NCBI GenBank assembly: GCA_964436125.1
Contig: CAYTBT010000012.1
Coordinates: forward strand, 1 to 64,000
DNA from: CAYRFF01 sp964436125
GTDB lineage: Bacteria; Bacteroidota; Bacteroidia; Chitinophagales; Saprospiraceae
DNA: 64,000 nt
Direction: 5' to 3'
Of the stretch, positions 1 to 10,400 are shown piece after piece. Under the pieces are notes generated by a model. It ran no database searches and was not told the DNA's origin. It saw only the letters and a program-made list of their open reading frames with translations. Made by a program: the position numbers and the translations under genes. Every line of letters begins with the position of its first letter. Position 1 is the first letter of the stretch.

Positions 1-3000
1 TTTATGCTCGTACAGTTATTCGCATCTGTAATCGTTACCGTATAGGTACCGGCTGCCAGATTATTTATTGTTGCTGTCGTCCTGCCATCTGACCACAAGT
101 AAGTATATGGACTTGTACCGCCGCTTGCTGACACTGCCGCAGTTCCATCACTGCCTCCATAACAGCTTACATCTGTCCCTGTTATGCTGCTTGTTAATTC
201 ACTTGGCGCTGTGATCGTTATACTATTTGTGCTCGTACAGTTATTCGCATCTGTAATCGTAACCGTATAGGTACCGGCAATCAGATTCGTTATTGTTGCT
301 GTCGTACTGCCATCTGACCACAGATAAGTATATGGGCTTGTACCGCCGCTTGCTGACACTGTCGCAGTTCCATCATTGCCTCCATAACAGCTTACATCTG
401 TCCCTGTTATGCTGCTTGTTAATTCACTTGGCGCTGTGATCGTTATACTATTTGTGCTCGTACAGTTATTCGCATCTGTAATCGTAACCGTATAGGTACC
501 GGCAATCAGATTCGTTATTGTTGCTGTCGTACTGCCATCTGACCACAGATAAGTATATGGGCTTGTACCGCCGCTTGCCGACACTGTCGCAGTTCCATCA
601 TTTCCTCCATTACAGCTCACATCTGTCCCTGTTATGCTACTTGTTAATTCACTTGGTTCTGTTATCGTTACTGTACAGGTACTTGTACAGCCATTTGCAT
701 CCGTTGTTGTTACTATATAGGTACCTGCACCTAAATTACTGTTCGTCGCATTTGTGCTGTTATCCGGCCACAGGTATGTATATGGACTCGTACCTCCACT
801 GGCTGATACTGTTGCCGAGCCGTCACTACCCCCATGGCAAGTTACATCATTATTAACTGAAATATTACATGCTAGAGAGTTACAATCTTCTACATGAATA
901 ATAAGTGGGATACAACAATCTCCCAATCCAGGAGGTACTGCATAATAAGTATATGTTCCTACTGCATCTGCAGGGAAAGGATTGCTAGCGTCATATTCAG
1001 TTGAACCAGTAGTTACTGGACATTCATTATAAAATCTCGAATAAGGAGGAAAAGAATCGGTAACATTGCTTACCGGATAACCAGCGGGATCTAATTGAAT
1101 TGTAATTTCCACTTGTCCTGCTGAACTACTACAATTATTAAGTACATACTGTTCTCCATCGATAGGTACTAATATAGGAGTTCGGTTAGGTACTCCCGGG
1201 CATCCTGGCTGAGGGAATTCATATTCCTGAATAAATTCCTTGTCTGTAAAAACTTGCCCTGACATTTCACCAATACCACTACTATAACCAGTTACAGGAA
1301 CATCATCAGCACATTCTGCATTTGATAATAAATCACAATTGGTCGTTGCAGTTAATTGATAACAAAATTCAGCCAATACATCATCGGGATTGGTGGGGAT
1401 AGGGAGATGGCCGACATCCCAGGTTATTGTATGTGTGGCCGGATTATATACCGGAGTTGGGTCATTGGGAGAAGGGAGTTGTGAGGACAGTGTAGTATTA
1501 ATACTACCAGGGACAAAATCTGCAGTCTGTGGTAAGGGTACTCTCATTTTAAAACTATCGATAGCCTCAGCTCCCGAGTTAATTACTTGCACGCATAAAT
1601 CCATTGTCTGTCCAGGCAAAACAGCTTGCACGGGATCTTGGACCGGTTGTCCATCAATAGCTGTAAGATTAATAATACCATCGGCCATCGGGACAAAGGC
1701 ATCTATACCGACTGCGATAAGCGGCATTACATACAGATCCTGGTTAGTTCCAAACTTAAAACTAGTTGAAGTCTGATTGTTGGTTATATATTGATTCCCA
1801 CTATTATCGATATTAAACATGGCAATATCAATACCGGTATTATTTTGAAGGCTTGGGTTTCTTGAATTTCCCCCTGTAAAAACAGAAGAATTGAAGAAGT
1901 TTGTTGCAGAATTATTGCTATGACTTAAAGCACCGTATGTGCCTGAATTTTGTTTTTCCATGTGAAAGTAATCACCGGTAAGGTTTACATCACCTTCACC
2001 TGCCATGTACCCTAGCTTTACGTTTACATGTCCATTTTGAATAGATCGAAAACCATCAAGTGGCAAATCTACAATACCACCATCACTATTATACGTATAT
2101 CCATCAAATATCGCAATATTCCTCCACTCCATCTCCGTATTTTTATATACGACGATGAGTGACCAGCAACCGAAATATCCGGTTCCACCACCATTGCCCT
2201 CAACGAGTGCGATATCGGCACCAAAATATTTCCCCTCACCATGTTGTTGTACATAAGATGTCACATCAGCGTAGCCGGTGTAAACATAGCCATAAGTACC
2301 GCCCGGATATAATATCTCGGTACCGTTTTCAGCTGTTACAGTAATATATGATTGGCCATCATATTTTAGTTTCATCTGATTTTTATAATAGGTCTTTGTG
2401 CCGGAGATCTGTCCGTGATAGGTTAAATTCATCCAGCCATTATTCTGATAATCATTTGGGGATCCATTAGTCGCATCGTCTCGGACAATGCTTGTAATTT
2501 CAATAGATTCGCTACCGGCAGACCATATTACAAAGGGAGTGGTAAATGTAAAGGTACTCTGACCGGCTGTAGGAGTATTGGGGCTATGCGTTCCTGTAGC
2601 TACAGTCCAAGGACCGGAGTCACCTTGTCTGTAACGTAGCTGTCCATTATTCAGATACTCAAACTCCCAATCAATATCATCATTAGGAAAGCAATCATAA
2701 AATATTGTATACCGAGGAAATCTATCCCCTGCACTACCCTGGCGACTAATTTCCATTGATGCCGGGTCGCAAAAAATTCCGGCACCCGGATAATGATTTA
2801 CAGCATCAGTATGATGTACTACTTGTGTTTCTGTGCCGTAATAATCGACGGGAACTTCAACTGTATTGGAGGCTGAACCGCTTTGCTCAGCTCTTCCCAT
2901 CCAGTATAAGCCTGCATACATAACCTTTGTACAATTATGATCAGCGTTGTTTTCATCGGTAAAATCAAGAGTAGCTGAAGACGAATTAATTGTTGCGGGA

Positions 3001-3284
3001 TCATTATCCACATCAACATACTTCATATCGTTATTATTATTTGGGGTATTGTTTCCATAATCTGCGAGGGTAAGATTGGTATTCCCAAATAGCGTATAAT
3101 CTCCCCGTATGGTATAAATTCCAGGCACGGAAGGTCTCAATTCAAATGAATCAACGACCTGTGCATTGCCACTTAAGGCAAATATTACGGTAGCCACAAA
3201 TAGGAATATACTACGCTGAAGGACGGTAGCATATTGCTTTTTCAATGTATTAAAAAACAAATGAGTAAGCGTAAACATTTTCAT
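1..3284 (-). CDS. Giant SprB-repeat cell-surface adhesin, 5' part (runs off the left edge)
   Basis: Open frame read on the minus strand from an ATG at 3284 to the window edge without a stop (about 1094 residues seen), so the C-terminus is missing. The first 43 or so residues are a long signal peptide ending in a Gly-Asn-Ala-Gln type site. Residues about 45-500 are a beta-rich exported region with a W-M-G-R motif and G-Y-A-D-V-T; then come Ig/DUF11-like sections. From about residue 800 there are tandem SprB-type repeats (C-x-G-G-S-D-G-T-A, S-P-Y-T-Y-L-W-S-D-G, G-T-Y-T-V-T-I-T-D). SprB repeats are known from Flavobacterium gliding adhesins secreted by T9SS. A T9SS C-terminal tail is expected beyond the edge but not seen. 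It begins 54 bp after the small exported gene at 3339-3896, probably in one transcript. Role in surface attachment or gliding is inferred from the repeats. Confidence 0.85.
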   Translation of the reverse strand, partial: MKMFTLTHLFFNTLKKQYATVLQRSIFLFVATVIFALSGNAQVVDSFELRPSVPGIYTIRGDYTLFGNTNLTLADYGNNTPNNNNDMKYVDVDNDPATINSSSATLDFTDENNADHNCTKVMYAGLYWMGRAEQSGSASNTVEVPVDYYGTETQVVHHTDAVNHYPGAGIFCDPASMEISRQGSAGDRFPRYTIFYDCFPNDDIDWEFEYLNNGQLRYRQGDSGPWTVATGTHSPNTPTAGQSTFTFTTPFVIWSAGSESIEITSIVRDDATNGSPNDYQNNGWMNLTYHGQISGTKTYYKNQMKLKYDGQSYITVTAENGTEILYPGGTYGYVYTGYADVTSYVQQHGEGKYFGADIALVEGNGGGTGYFGCWSLIVVYKNTEMEWRNIAIFDGYTYNSDGGIVDLPLDGFRSIQNGHVNVKLGYMAGEGDVNLTGDYFHMEKQNSGTYGALSHSNNSATNFFNSSVFTGGNSRNPSLQNNTGIDIAMFNIDNSGNQYITNNQTSTSFKFGTNQDLYVMPLIAVGIDAFVPMADGIINLTAIDGQPVQDPVQAVLPGQTMDLCVQVINSGAEAIDSFKMRVPLPQTADFVPGSINTTLSSQLPSPNDPTPVYNPATHTITWDVGHLPIPTNPDDVLAEFCYQLTATTNCDLLSNAECADDVPVTGYSSGIGEMSGQVFTDKEFIQEYEFPQPGCPGVPNRTPILVPIDGEQYVLNNCSSSAGQVEITIQLDPAGYPVSNVTDSFPPYSRFYNECPVTTGSTEYDASNPFPADAVGTYTYYAVPPGLGDCCIPLIIHVEDCNSLACNISVNNDVTCHGGSDGSATVSASGGTSPYTYLWPDNSTNATNSNLGAGTYIVTTTDANGCTSTCTVTITEPSELTSSITGTDVSCNGGNDGTATVSASGGTSPYTYLWSDGSTTATITNLIAGTYTVTITDANNCTSTNSITITAPSELTSSITGTDVSCYGGNDGTATVSASGGTSPYTYLWSDGSTTATITNLIAGTYTVTITDANNCTSTNSITITAPSELTSSITGTDVSCYGGSDGTAAVSASGGTSPYTYLWSDGRTTATINNLAAGTYTVTITDANNCTSI
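6..868 (-). repeat. Tandem 225-bp SprB repeats inside the adhesin gene
   Basis: The string GCTCGTACAG recurs at 6, 231 and 456 and in diverged form at 681, giving a 225-bp period (75 residues). The first three units are almost identical in DNA; the unit nearest the N-terminus is more diverged and has P-D-N-S in place of S-D-G-S. The array continues past the left edge. Confidence 0.9.
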
Positions 3285-3338
3285 AATATCTAAGGGTGTT
3301 AAGGGTTATTTTAATCGGTTTTATTTTATTTCTCTTTT

Positions 3339-3896
3339 TCAGGAAGGCATAGAGACTTTGTACAAATAGATTAAGCCGGTATCTCCTTGTCTGCTGCCTA
3401 AATTGTTTAATCTAGGAACTATTGACTTTAGGCGTATTAATTCATTCCTTTTTATTTTAAATTCCAAGACAAATAAGACACGCTGAAGACCTGTCATATT
3501 GTTTAGGAATTCAAAATCATTTTGTTCCAGATAACCCAGAGATTCTGCATCTTGCACTTTGACAATTATAGTTTCAATGCCGCTCAAACTCGGTCTAAAT
3601 TTATTCAATGACTTCTCTATTCTATGAAGGTCAGAAGCGGTTGTGACAAGACGAGTAAAGTTTTCCTTTTTATAGGCATCACTGCTATACTCGTTTATTT
3701 CTCCTTGCGTAATATATACCGTAGAACGGATATCAAATAGCTGAGATTTTACATTTTGTGCATACTCAAGGCCATTGCTTTCATTCAGCTTTAATTGTTT
3801 CAGGTAGGTATCCAACTCTAAAAAATCTTGTCCAAATACAGACATAGATAATACGAGAGGCATTAATGCCAAAATTAATTTAGTTAGGGATTTCAT
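3339..3896 (-). CDS. Small exported protein of unknown function upstream of the SprB adhesin
   Basis: A 185-residue protein with a clear signal peptide (K near the start, hydrophobic L-I-L-A-L-M-P-L-V-L, then V-F-G-Q as the likely cleavage site). The mature part is charged and mostly helical, with no cysteine pairs, membrane span or family motif that I recognise. It lies 54 bp upstream of the giant adhesin on the same strand, so co-transcription is likely. It could be a periplasmic accessory for the adhesin or simply a neighbour; nothing in the sequence decides this. Confidence 0.75.
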   Translation of the reverse strand: MKSLTKLILALMPLVLSMSVFGQDFLELDTYLKQLKLNESNGLEYAQNVKSQLFDIRSTVYITQGEINEYSSDAYKKENFTRLVTTASDLHRIEKSLNKFRPSLSGIETIIVKVQDAESLGYLEQNDFEFLNNMTGLQRVLFVLEFKIKRNELIRLKSIVPRLNNLGSRQGDTGLIYLYKVSMPS

Positions 3897-4603
3897 GATT
3901 CTTCGGGTTTTTAATAATTAATGATCTTAATCATTTAACTATTCCATATAAATTCCCTTTCATCAATCCGGACATATTGGACCCTTACAATTCTAAGTCC
4001 TTTGTAAATAAAAAGCAGATTCTCTTTGCTTTCCCGATAAGGATATCAGAAAATAGTATCAATTGAAACTGCCTATCATATTCTCTATTATCAGAATATG
4101 ATTTCCATCTTTTTTCTACCTTGTCCGAAAAACTGTTAGGGTTTTTCATATTTTGTAGTTTATATGATCAAGGAATCGGTTTATTTCCTCTTATGGACGC
4201 TAATATATAAACTTTTCCACAAAACGCCTGAAGAATTGCGATATTTTTTCAGATAAATTTAATATTCCTAAAATCTTCATACATTAAAAACTTATATTCA
4301 GAGGGCTACTTCTCATAGAGTTGACTTAAAAAATCATAATGCCAAAACCATGCAACACGCCAGAGGTATGGACCTTAGAAATCTAAGATAAGCATTACGC
4401 ATGTACTCCCCGATACCACTGACCGGATGCCATTGGTTTAAACCGAGGGAAGTTCCATTTCCGCTTTAACAAATTCTCCATTCTATAAGCCTATTCCAGC
4501 TGCTTCACAATTGCTGCTTCCTCTACATTTCACCATGATGTTTTATCCGGCTTTTGGGATAATCTATTTATTTTACTTAAATTTATGCAGTATAGATACA
4601 GGA
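3897..4603. other. Non-coding stretch between divergent genes
   Basis: About 700 AT-rich bases without a convincing gene. It contains one small hairpin (CATATTCT at 4077-4084 paired with AGAATATG at 4093-4100) and presumably the promoters of the minus-strand adhesin operon and of the plus-strand pair at 4604. No tRNA or mobile element is visible. Confidence 0.5.
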
Positions 4604-4909
4604 ATGAACTCGGAACAACATTTGCGGAAGCTCATATCAATGGACAAGTTAACAAATACCGACTATAGGACATTAAAAGCGACAATAGTAAAACGAGTTG
4701 AAGAATTACTCGGAAAGAATAAGCAGCTTTTGTTTAGTTTTCTGTACAGAATGGATGTATCAGAAGCACAGATAAGAGCCTGTTTATCCGCAGCCGATCC
4801 GGTGGAAGAACTCGCAGATGCAATTATCCAGCGGCAGCTAAGGCGTATTGACCATAAGAATAAAACGCAGGTGAATAAAGAAATTAATGACATTGACCTC
4901 CAATGGTAA
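4604..4909 (+). CDS. Small conserved-looking protein of unknown function
   Basis: A 101-residue soluble, charged protein. An ATG at 4511 is also in frame, but its 31 extra residues look like translated leader; the ATG at 4604 directly follows AGGA and gives a normal polar N-terminus (M-N-S-E-Q-H-L-R-K-L). The middle (E-L-L-G-K-N-K-Q-L-L-F-S-F-L-Y-R) and D-P-V-E-E-L-A-D-A-I look like conserved helices. It overlaps the next membrane-protein gene by 7 bases, so the two are translationally coupled. A copy of the dispersed 12-mer lies at its 5' end (4620-4631). Function unknown. Confidence 0.6.
   Translation: MNSEQHLRKLISMDKLTNTDYRTLKATIVKRVEELLGKNKQLLFSFLYRMDVSEAQIRACLSAADPVEELADAIIQRQLRRIDHKNKTQVNKEINDIDLQW
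4620..4631 (+). repeat. Dispersed 12-mer ATTTGCGGAAGC (in the 4604 gene)
   Basis: Exact copy near the 5' end of the small gene, reading H-L-R-K-L in its frame. Confidence 0.8.
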
Positions 4910-5166
4910 TTATGAAGAAATTTTTTACATTTATATCGCGTCAAGACATTGAGAATATGAGCGATGTTGAATTAAAATCGAAGCGGAAGCTTATGATACG
5001 CCGGCTTATATTCATCGCCATATTGGGCTTTATTGCCATGGAAATTGCACTTTGGGGAGGATACAATTCCGCATGGAAAATAATTTTAGTTATAACTTGC
5101 CTTGCAATTATTCCATCTTTAATATCCAGTTCTCGTCTTTCTACGGAATTCAGGAATAGGCAATAA
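4903..5166 (+). CDS. Small membrane protein coupled to the preceding gene
   Basis: 87 residues (or 84 if translation starts at the ATG at 4912). A charged N-terminal helix (D-I-E-N-M-S-D-V-E-L-K-S-K-R) is followed by two predicted transmembrane segments (around residues 34-52 and 57-75) joined by a short loop W-G-G-Y-N-S-A-W-K, then a short polar tail. It overlaps the upstream gene by 7 bases. This arrangement suggests a soluble protein paired with a small inner-membrane partner. I do not recognise a family with a known role. Confidence 0.6.
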   Translation: MVIMKKFFTFISRQDIENMSDVELKSKRKLMIRRLIFIAILGFIAMEIALWGGYNSAWKIILVITCLAIIPSLISSSRLSTEFRNRQ

Positions 5167-5256
5167 GGAATCAACAAACAGCCCTACAAGTTCTAGAGCT
5201 ATTTTCATTGATTTGCGGTATTACCCAATACATGCAATAGGAGTCGACTCCATATT

Positions 5257-7035
5257 TTACACTACATAATGGCCTTTATCGAGCAGGTAAGCAGAGATAT
5301 TCCTCCGATGTTCCTTTACATTGATATAAGGATAAGATAGGAAACGTTTTACGCCCATCATCATAACTTTCTTCTCATCTCCGAGTGCAAATGAAGCAAG
5401 AGCATCCCTCGCAGATTTCCCTACTCTATCGCGGCAATCGTGAAATGCCACCTTGAGCAAGCTGTCATAGGGGACGCCGTCTTTCGACAAATGGAGTTCC
5501 ATGAGTTTTTCTATGCGCAGGAGCAATGATTCTGCCATAAATATTTCTATGAGAATATCCGAGACATTCATGACGATCTCCTGTTCATTTTTCAAGTCGA
5601 GTTTTCCATCCATCTGATACTTGGCAGCAGCGCCGGCCACCATTAAAGCTAGTTTTTTAAAGTCGCCCAGTGCTTTTTCTTCTTGTCCATATTTGCCGGA
5701 AGGCATCTCGGAAGAAGGAAACTTAGTCAGTTCTTTCTGGACTTCCCAAGCCGGACCTGTAATGTCAATTTCTCCTTTCAAGGCTTTTTTCAAGAGCATA
5801 TTAACGATAAGGAGACGATTTATTTCATTGGTCCCCTCGTAGATACGATTAATACGAGAATCTCGATATACACGCGCAGCTAAGTATTCTTCTGAAAAAC
5901 CGTATCCACCATGAATCTGGAGGAGTTCATCGGCAACATAATCAAGAGCCTCCGAACCAGCGACTTTTAAAATTGCGCATTCGATAGCGTATTCTTCAGC
6001 AGATTTCCTGAGGGCCATTTCTGCAGACATTCCGGATTCAATCATTTCCAGCTTAGCATCTTGAATCATATCGGAGAGTCGGTAAATAGCACTTTCTGCT
6101 GTAAATATCTTTAAGAACATTTCAGCTAGCTTAAATTGAATGGCGCCAAAAGTTGCAATAGGGACCCCAAACTGCTCTCGTTCTTGTGCGTATTTAACAG
6201 CGATATCAAGTGCTTCCTTGCTTCCGCCTGTCGTCAAAATCCCCAGCTTGAAGCGGCCTATATTCAGTACATTAAATGCTATAAGATGGCCCTTTCCTAT
6301 TTCTCCGAGGACATTATCGACAGGAACGGGTGTTCCTTCAAAGAAGACCTGACGCGTAGAAGAGCCTTTAATCCCAAGCTTAGGCTCCTCAGCACCGAGC
6401 TTTATATTGGGCGAATCAGCTTCAACGATAAAGCCTGTAAATTTATCTCCATCAACCTGTGCAAATACAATAAAGAGATCTGCGAATCCAGCATTGGAGA
6501 TCCACATTTTCTGTCCTTCCAGGATATAATTTTCTCCTGATTCATCAAGAATTGCCTTAGTCTTGGCAGAAAGTGCATCAGAACCCGATCCCGGCTCCGT
6601 AAGGCAATAGGACGCTTTCAACTCACCGGAACATAGGCCAGGCAAGTATTTTTTCTTTTGCTCCTCCGTACCGAAGTAGAGGATGGGCAACATTCCTATG
6701 CCGGTGTGTGCCGCATAAGAGGTATCAAATGAGCCACCGCCCCGACCTAGTTCATCGAGAATAAAAGTCAAGGTATTCATACTTAATTCCATGCCGCCAT
6801 ATTCTTCCGGAATACCGGCACCCAATAAGCCAAGCTCTGCAGCCTTAGTTAATAGTTCAACTTGATTTTCAAGTTTCCCCCCTTTCTTTTTCACCTCTTG
6901 GTTAACAAAATCGCGTACCGCATTAATCATTAACTGTTGTTCTTCATTTGCCTCTTCAGGGACAAATACATTGGAAGGTTCTTGGTTCTCAATCAAGTAT
7001 GCTCCTCCTTTTATCGTTTTATTCTCAGTAGCCAT
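5257..7035 (-). CDS. Acyl-CoA dehydrogenase
   Basis: A 592-residue flavoprotein that would introduce the alpha-beta double bond into acyl-CoA in fatty-acid beta-oxidation or branched-chain amino-acid breakdown. The acyl-CoA dehydrogenase core occupies about residues 30-430: C-L-T-E-P-G-S-G-S-D-A (FAD/substrate signature), W-I-S-N-A-G-F-A-D, Q-F-G-V-P-I, Q-I-H-G-G-Y-G-F-S-E-E-Y and R-I-Y-E-G-T-N-E-I-N-R, which holds the likely catalytic Glu. The extra 150 or so C-terminal residues are helical, as in the longer VLCAD/ACAD9-like forms common in Bacteroidota. No electron-transfer flavoprotein or thiolase gene is next to it, so the substrate range cannot be told from context. Confidence 0.93.
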   Translation of the reverse strand: MATENKTIKGGAYLIENQEPSNVFVPEEANEEQQLMINAVRDFVNQEVKKKGGKLENQVELLTKAAELGLLGAGIPEEYGGMELSMNTLTFILDELGRGGGSFDTSYAAHTGIGMLPILYFGTEEQKKKYLPGLCSGELKASYCLTEPGSGSDALSAKTKAILDESGENYILEGQKMWISNAGFADLFIVFAQVDGDKFTGFIVEADSPNIKLGAEEPKLGIKGSSTRQVFFEGTPVPVDNVLGEIGKGHLIAFNVLNIGRFKLGILTTGGSKEALDIAVKYAQEREQFGVPIATFGAIQFKLAEMFLKIFTAESAIYRLSDMIQDAKLEMIESGMSAEMALRKSAEEYAIECAILKVAGSEALDYVADELLQIHGGYGFSEEYLAARVYRDSRINRIYEGTNEINRLLIVNMLLKKALKGEIDITGPAWEVQKELTKFPSSEMPSGKYGQEEKALGDFKKLALMVAGAAAKYQMDGKLDLKNEQEIVMNVSDILIEIFMAESLLLRIEKLMELHLSKDGVPYDSLLKVAFHDCRDRVGKSARDALASFALGDEKKVMMMGVKRFLSYPYINVKEHRRNISAYLLDKGHYVV

Positions 7036-7384
7036 CTATATGTGTTTAATTGATTTTTAATTTTTTAGCCTGTATTTTTTAGAAATTCAGGCTATTAATA
7101 AAAAGTACATTCCCCTATAAAGTTCAACTATTCACTCTTGAAAATAACATTGAATCTAGTTCAATATATGATTTCATAATGTCATATTTTCGCAATAATA
7201 ATTTATTCATTGCTAGGCTTATTTACACAATATACCATTCTGAGATAGAAGCCTAAACTTCCCCATAGCATCAGATTCTTCCTATTTGCCGGAGGGCCGC
7301 TTCCATTTATCCAGCTCTGAAGCATTCTCTCATGCTTTTCAGTGATCTCTTATGGATTCAAGATTGTTTAGCTTTCGCAAATAA
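7036..7384. other. Non-coding region upstream of the acyl-CoA dehydrogenase gene
   Basis: About 350 AT-rich bases, presumably holding the dehydrogenase promoter next to 7035. I see no gene, repeat or RNA in it. The terminator of the following giant gene borders it. Confidence 0.5.
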
Positions 7385-7420
7385 TAAAAAACCCCATCCC
7401 ATATAAATACAGGATGGGGC
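7385..7420 (-). terminator. Rho-independent terminator of the giant surface-protein gene
   Basis: CCCCATCC at 7392-7399 pairs with GGATGGGG at 7412-7419 around a 12-base loop. On the minus strand the stem is followed by a run of six T (plus-strand A run at 7385-7391). It lies about 45 bp after the stop codon of the minus-strand gene at 7463-18946. Confidence 0.9.
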
Positions 7421-7462
7421 GCTTGAATGAAAACCCTTTATCAAGCAATACCAAAATTCTTC

Positions 7463-10400
7463 CTAGCGAACTACCTCTATCATTTGACGATAGATTAAGT
7501 TCCCTTCTTGGCGTACGAGCATGAGATAAGTGCCGGGGGCTAGTCCGTTCATCTGGATTGCATTCCAGCCGCCTTGTGGCAACTCTTCTCGTTCTACCGT
7601 CTTCACTTTCTGTCCCAAGACATCCACAAAGTCGATCTGGACGCTGCTCAAGCTCTTACTGGAGGAGATATGGAGAACGCTAGATACCGGATTGGGGTAT
7701 GCGGCTATCTCTACTTCACCTCCTTCTCGTAAGCTCTCCTCGCCAGGTACTTCAAATTCACATTCGATCTCTATGAAGCATTCCGTTACACAACCGTGCG
7801 CATCCGTCACGCGTAATCTCACTACACTATTGCTGAAGCCTGTGTAGATATGTACGCGATCTGTTCCCTGGCCTTCGATAATCTTACATACGCCTTTCAA
7901 TACATCCCACTCATACTTATACAATGGATGACCTTCGTGCACAATGGCTTTCAACCACACTTCCTTACTATTGCAGTTGATATCTTCAGGTGCAAGAATC
8001 TCACAACTGAAATCTGACTCCAGATCCATGTGTACTCGCTGCGTCTGCGTCGTCTTGTTGCCACACTCATCTATCGCCGTCCAGCTGCGATAGAGATCAT
8101 ATTCCGTCTCCCCTCCTACGTGGCGCTCTTCATACACGAGATCCACAGGACCGCAGGCATCGTAGCCTATTACCTCAGGCATCGCCGGCTCTGATGCACA
8201 ATACACCGTGATATCATCCGGTACACCGATTAATATCGGGGCCTGCTCATCTATCACGCCGATCGTTATCACATACTCCGTCTCATTGCCACAGGCATCC
8301 GTTGCTATCCACTTGTAGACTACTTTATCCTTCACCCCTGTACGTGCACAATCCGTCGCTGTGTGACTCTCCTCAAAGCTCACTTTCACTCTATCATCAC
8401 AGCTGTCTGTTGCTTTCACAGACTCTTCTCCGATGCCGTTCAAGCGTAACTCTCCGTATTCTGCACAGCTCATCCACACTGTCTCTCCGTTGCCGTAACC
8501 ACTCAATGTCGGATCGACAACCTCTATCTCCGGAGCTTCTTCATCGTTCAGTATCATGCGCCTGCTCACACTATCCAACCCACCACAGCTACTCTCTGCA
8601 TACCAGGTTCGGATGACCAGCTCCGCATCGCCTGTACCACAGCTTATTGTGTCTGAGTCCGTATAGCGTACCGCTAGCGTATCTCCACTACACTTGTCTA
8701 TCGCTTGTACTTCTATGTCACCGAAGCTGCCACAACTATTCTCAGGCAATCCGATAAATGCTATGTCATCATCCGGACTATAAACTATGTGCTGTTTCCC
8801 TACCGTCGTATTCCCGCAGCCATCCGTCGCTTTTACTATCCGGATATACGCCGCATTATTTGCACATACATAGTACAAGGTATCCCAGCTCTCATTATAG
8901 CTTACTATTCCGCAATCATCCTCCGCCTTCAACTCCGGTATACTATCTCCACAACTCAAGCTCAGCTCTTCTGCATATTCCCCGAAGCGCGGTGCCTCAT
9001 TGTCTTCCATGCCTACGTACACTATCGCTCGCGTTACGTTTCCACAGCGATCTACTGCTTCCCATACCGCTGCATACAAGCGTCCGTAGCCACTTTCTGC
9101 ACAACTATTGGTACTCTCCTCCTCATATTCAAAGGTCAATTCTACTCCGGCACTGCAGCTATTGTCTTTCACCTCTACCATACTCTCATCAAAGGCAGGT
9201 AAACTCTCACCACAGCTTATGCTCAAGGTGTCTCCAAATTGAAGACCACTACGGCTCATCCGTATCACCGGTGCTATATTGTCCGCTGGTAGCAATATCT
9301 GCTCTTTTACCGCTCGGTTGCCACAATCATCCCAGGCTATCAACTGTCGTATCTTCACAAGCTCGCCCGTGCACGAATCTATACCTACACGCTCTTTCAC
9401 TTGCTTCTCTACTGTCGCATCGCAAGCATCACTTACTTCTACGCCTGCCCATGGATCCGTATGGCCTCCACACACATAACGCGGTGCTTCTATTACCGGT
9501 GCTGTCTTATCGACTATGTCTATATAAATGACATAACTACTCGCATTGCCGCAATCATCACTTACTGCCCACTCCACTTTGTAACGCCTGAAGTAAGGTT
9601 CTGCTTGATTACAGCCTATGTTCCGATCGACAAAGCCTTTCGTAAACTCTACATCGCCTTCATCTACCGTTGAACAATTGTCATATACCGTTACCCCTTC
9701 TGCACCTAGCTCATAATACCATGCCGGCAATGATCCCGTTGAACAGTCTATCTGATAACTTCCTCCATTCGGTATGCCGGCTAGTTCCGGTGCCGTTACG
9801 ACAATCTCCGGTGATTCTTCATCTACATACTTGATCCGCTGTTCCTCTACCGTCGTATTCCCACAGTTATCACGCGCTATCCAACGTCGGATTACCGTAT
9901 AGTCACCTGTACATGCTCCATAAATCGTATCTATCTCCACTTCTACTGTCGCACACTCACATTCATCATACACATTCACATATCCATAACCCGGGATTTC
10001 ATCGCAATGCTTCAATTCCGGCAAGCTGACTATCGTTCCACAACTCACTACCGTATCATTCGGTACGCCTTGAATTATCGGTGCTATCTCATCTATTACG
10101 CGCATCCGGATACTGTAGCTCGTCTCATTCCCACAGGCATCTATCGCTGTCCATGTATAAATCACTTCTCTATAGTAGCCTAATTGCTCGCAATCAAGAT
10201 TATCCGACACTTCTACATCCATCACATAGCTCGCTATCTCACAATTGTCCGATGCCGCAACATCAGCTAGCTCAAATTCCGGTACTTCCCATTCCGCATC
10301 TTGACTATAACATTGTACCTCATAGATGCCTCCATTCGGTATTCCTGCTAGAATCGTATCTTCAGGAACTAATACCGGCGCTGTGATATCATCGACTACG

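Noticed and set aside
4511..4603. Upstream start (4511) for the small gene at 4604
   Set aside because: The extra segment is hydrophobic and unlike the polar family-type N-terminus; the ATG at 4604 has AGGA directly before it.
4983..4990. GCGGAAGC (and similar partial forms at about 6220, 14207 and 52353) as further 12-mer copies
   Set aside because: They share only eight or nine bases of the word and could be chance or codon use, so they are not counted.
8705..9202. Several plus-strand frames of 60-257 codons inside the giant gene
   Set aside because: Shadows of the minus-strand reading frame with odd composition and no start signals.
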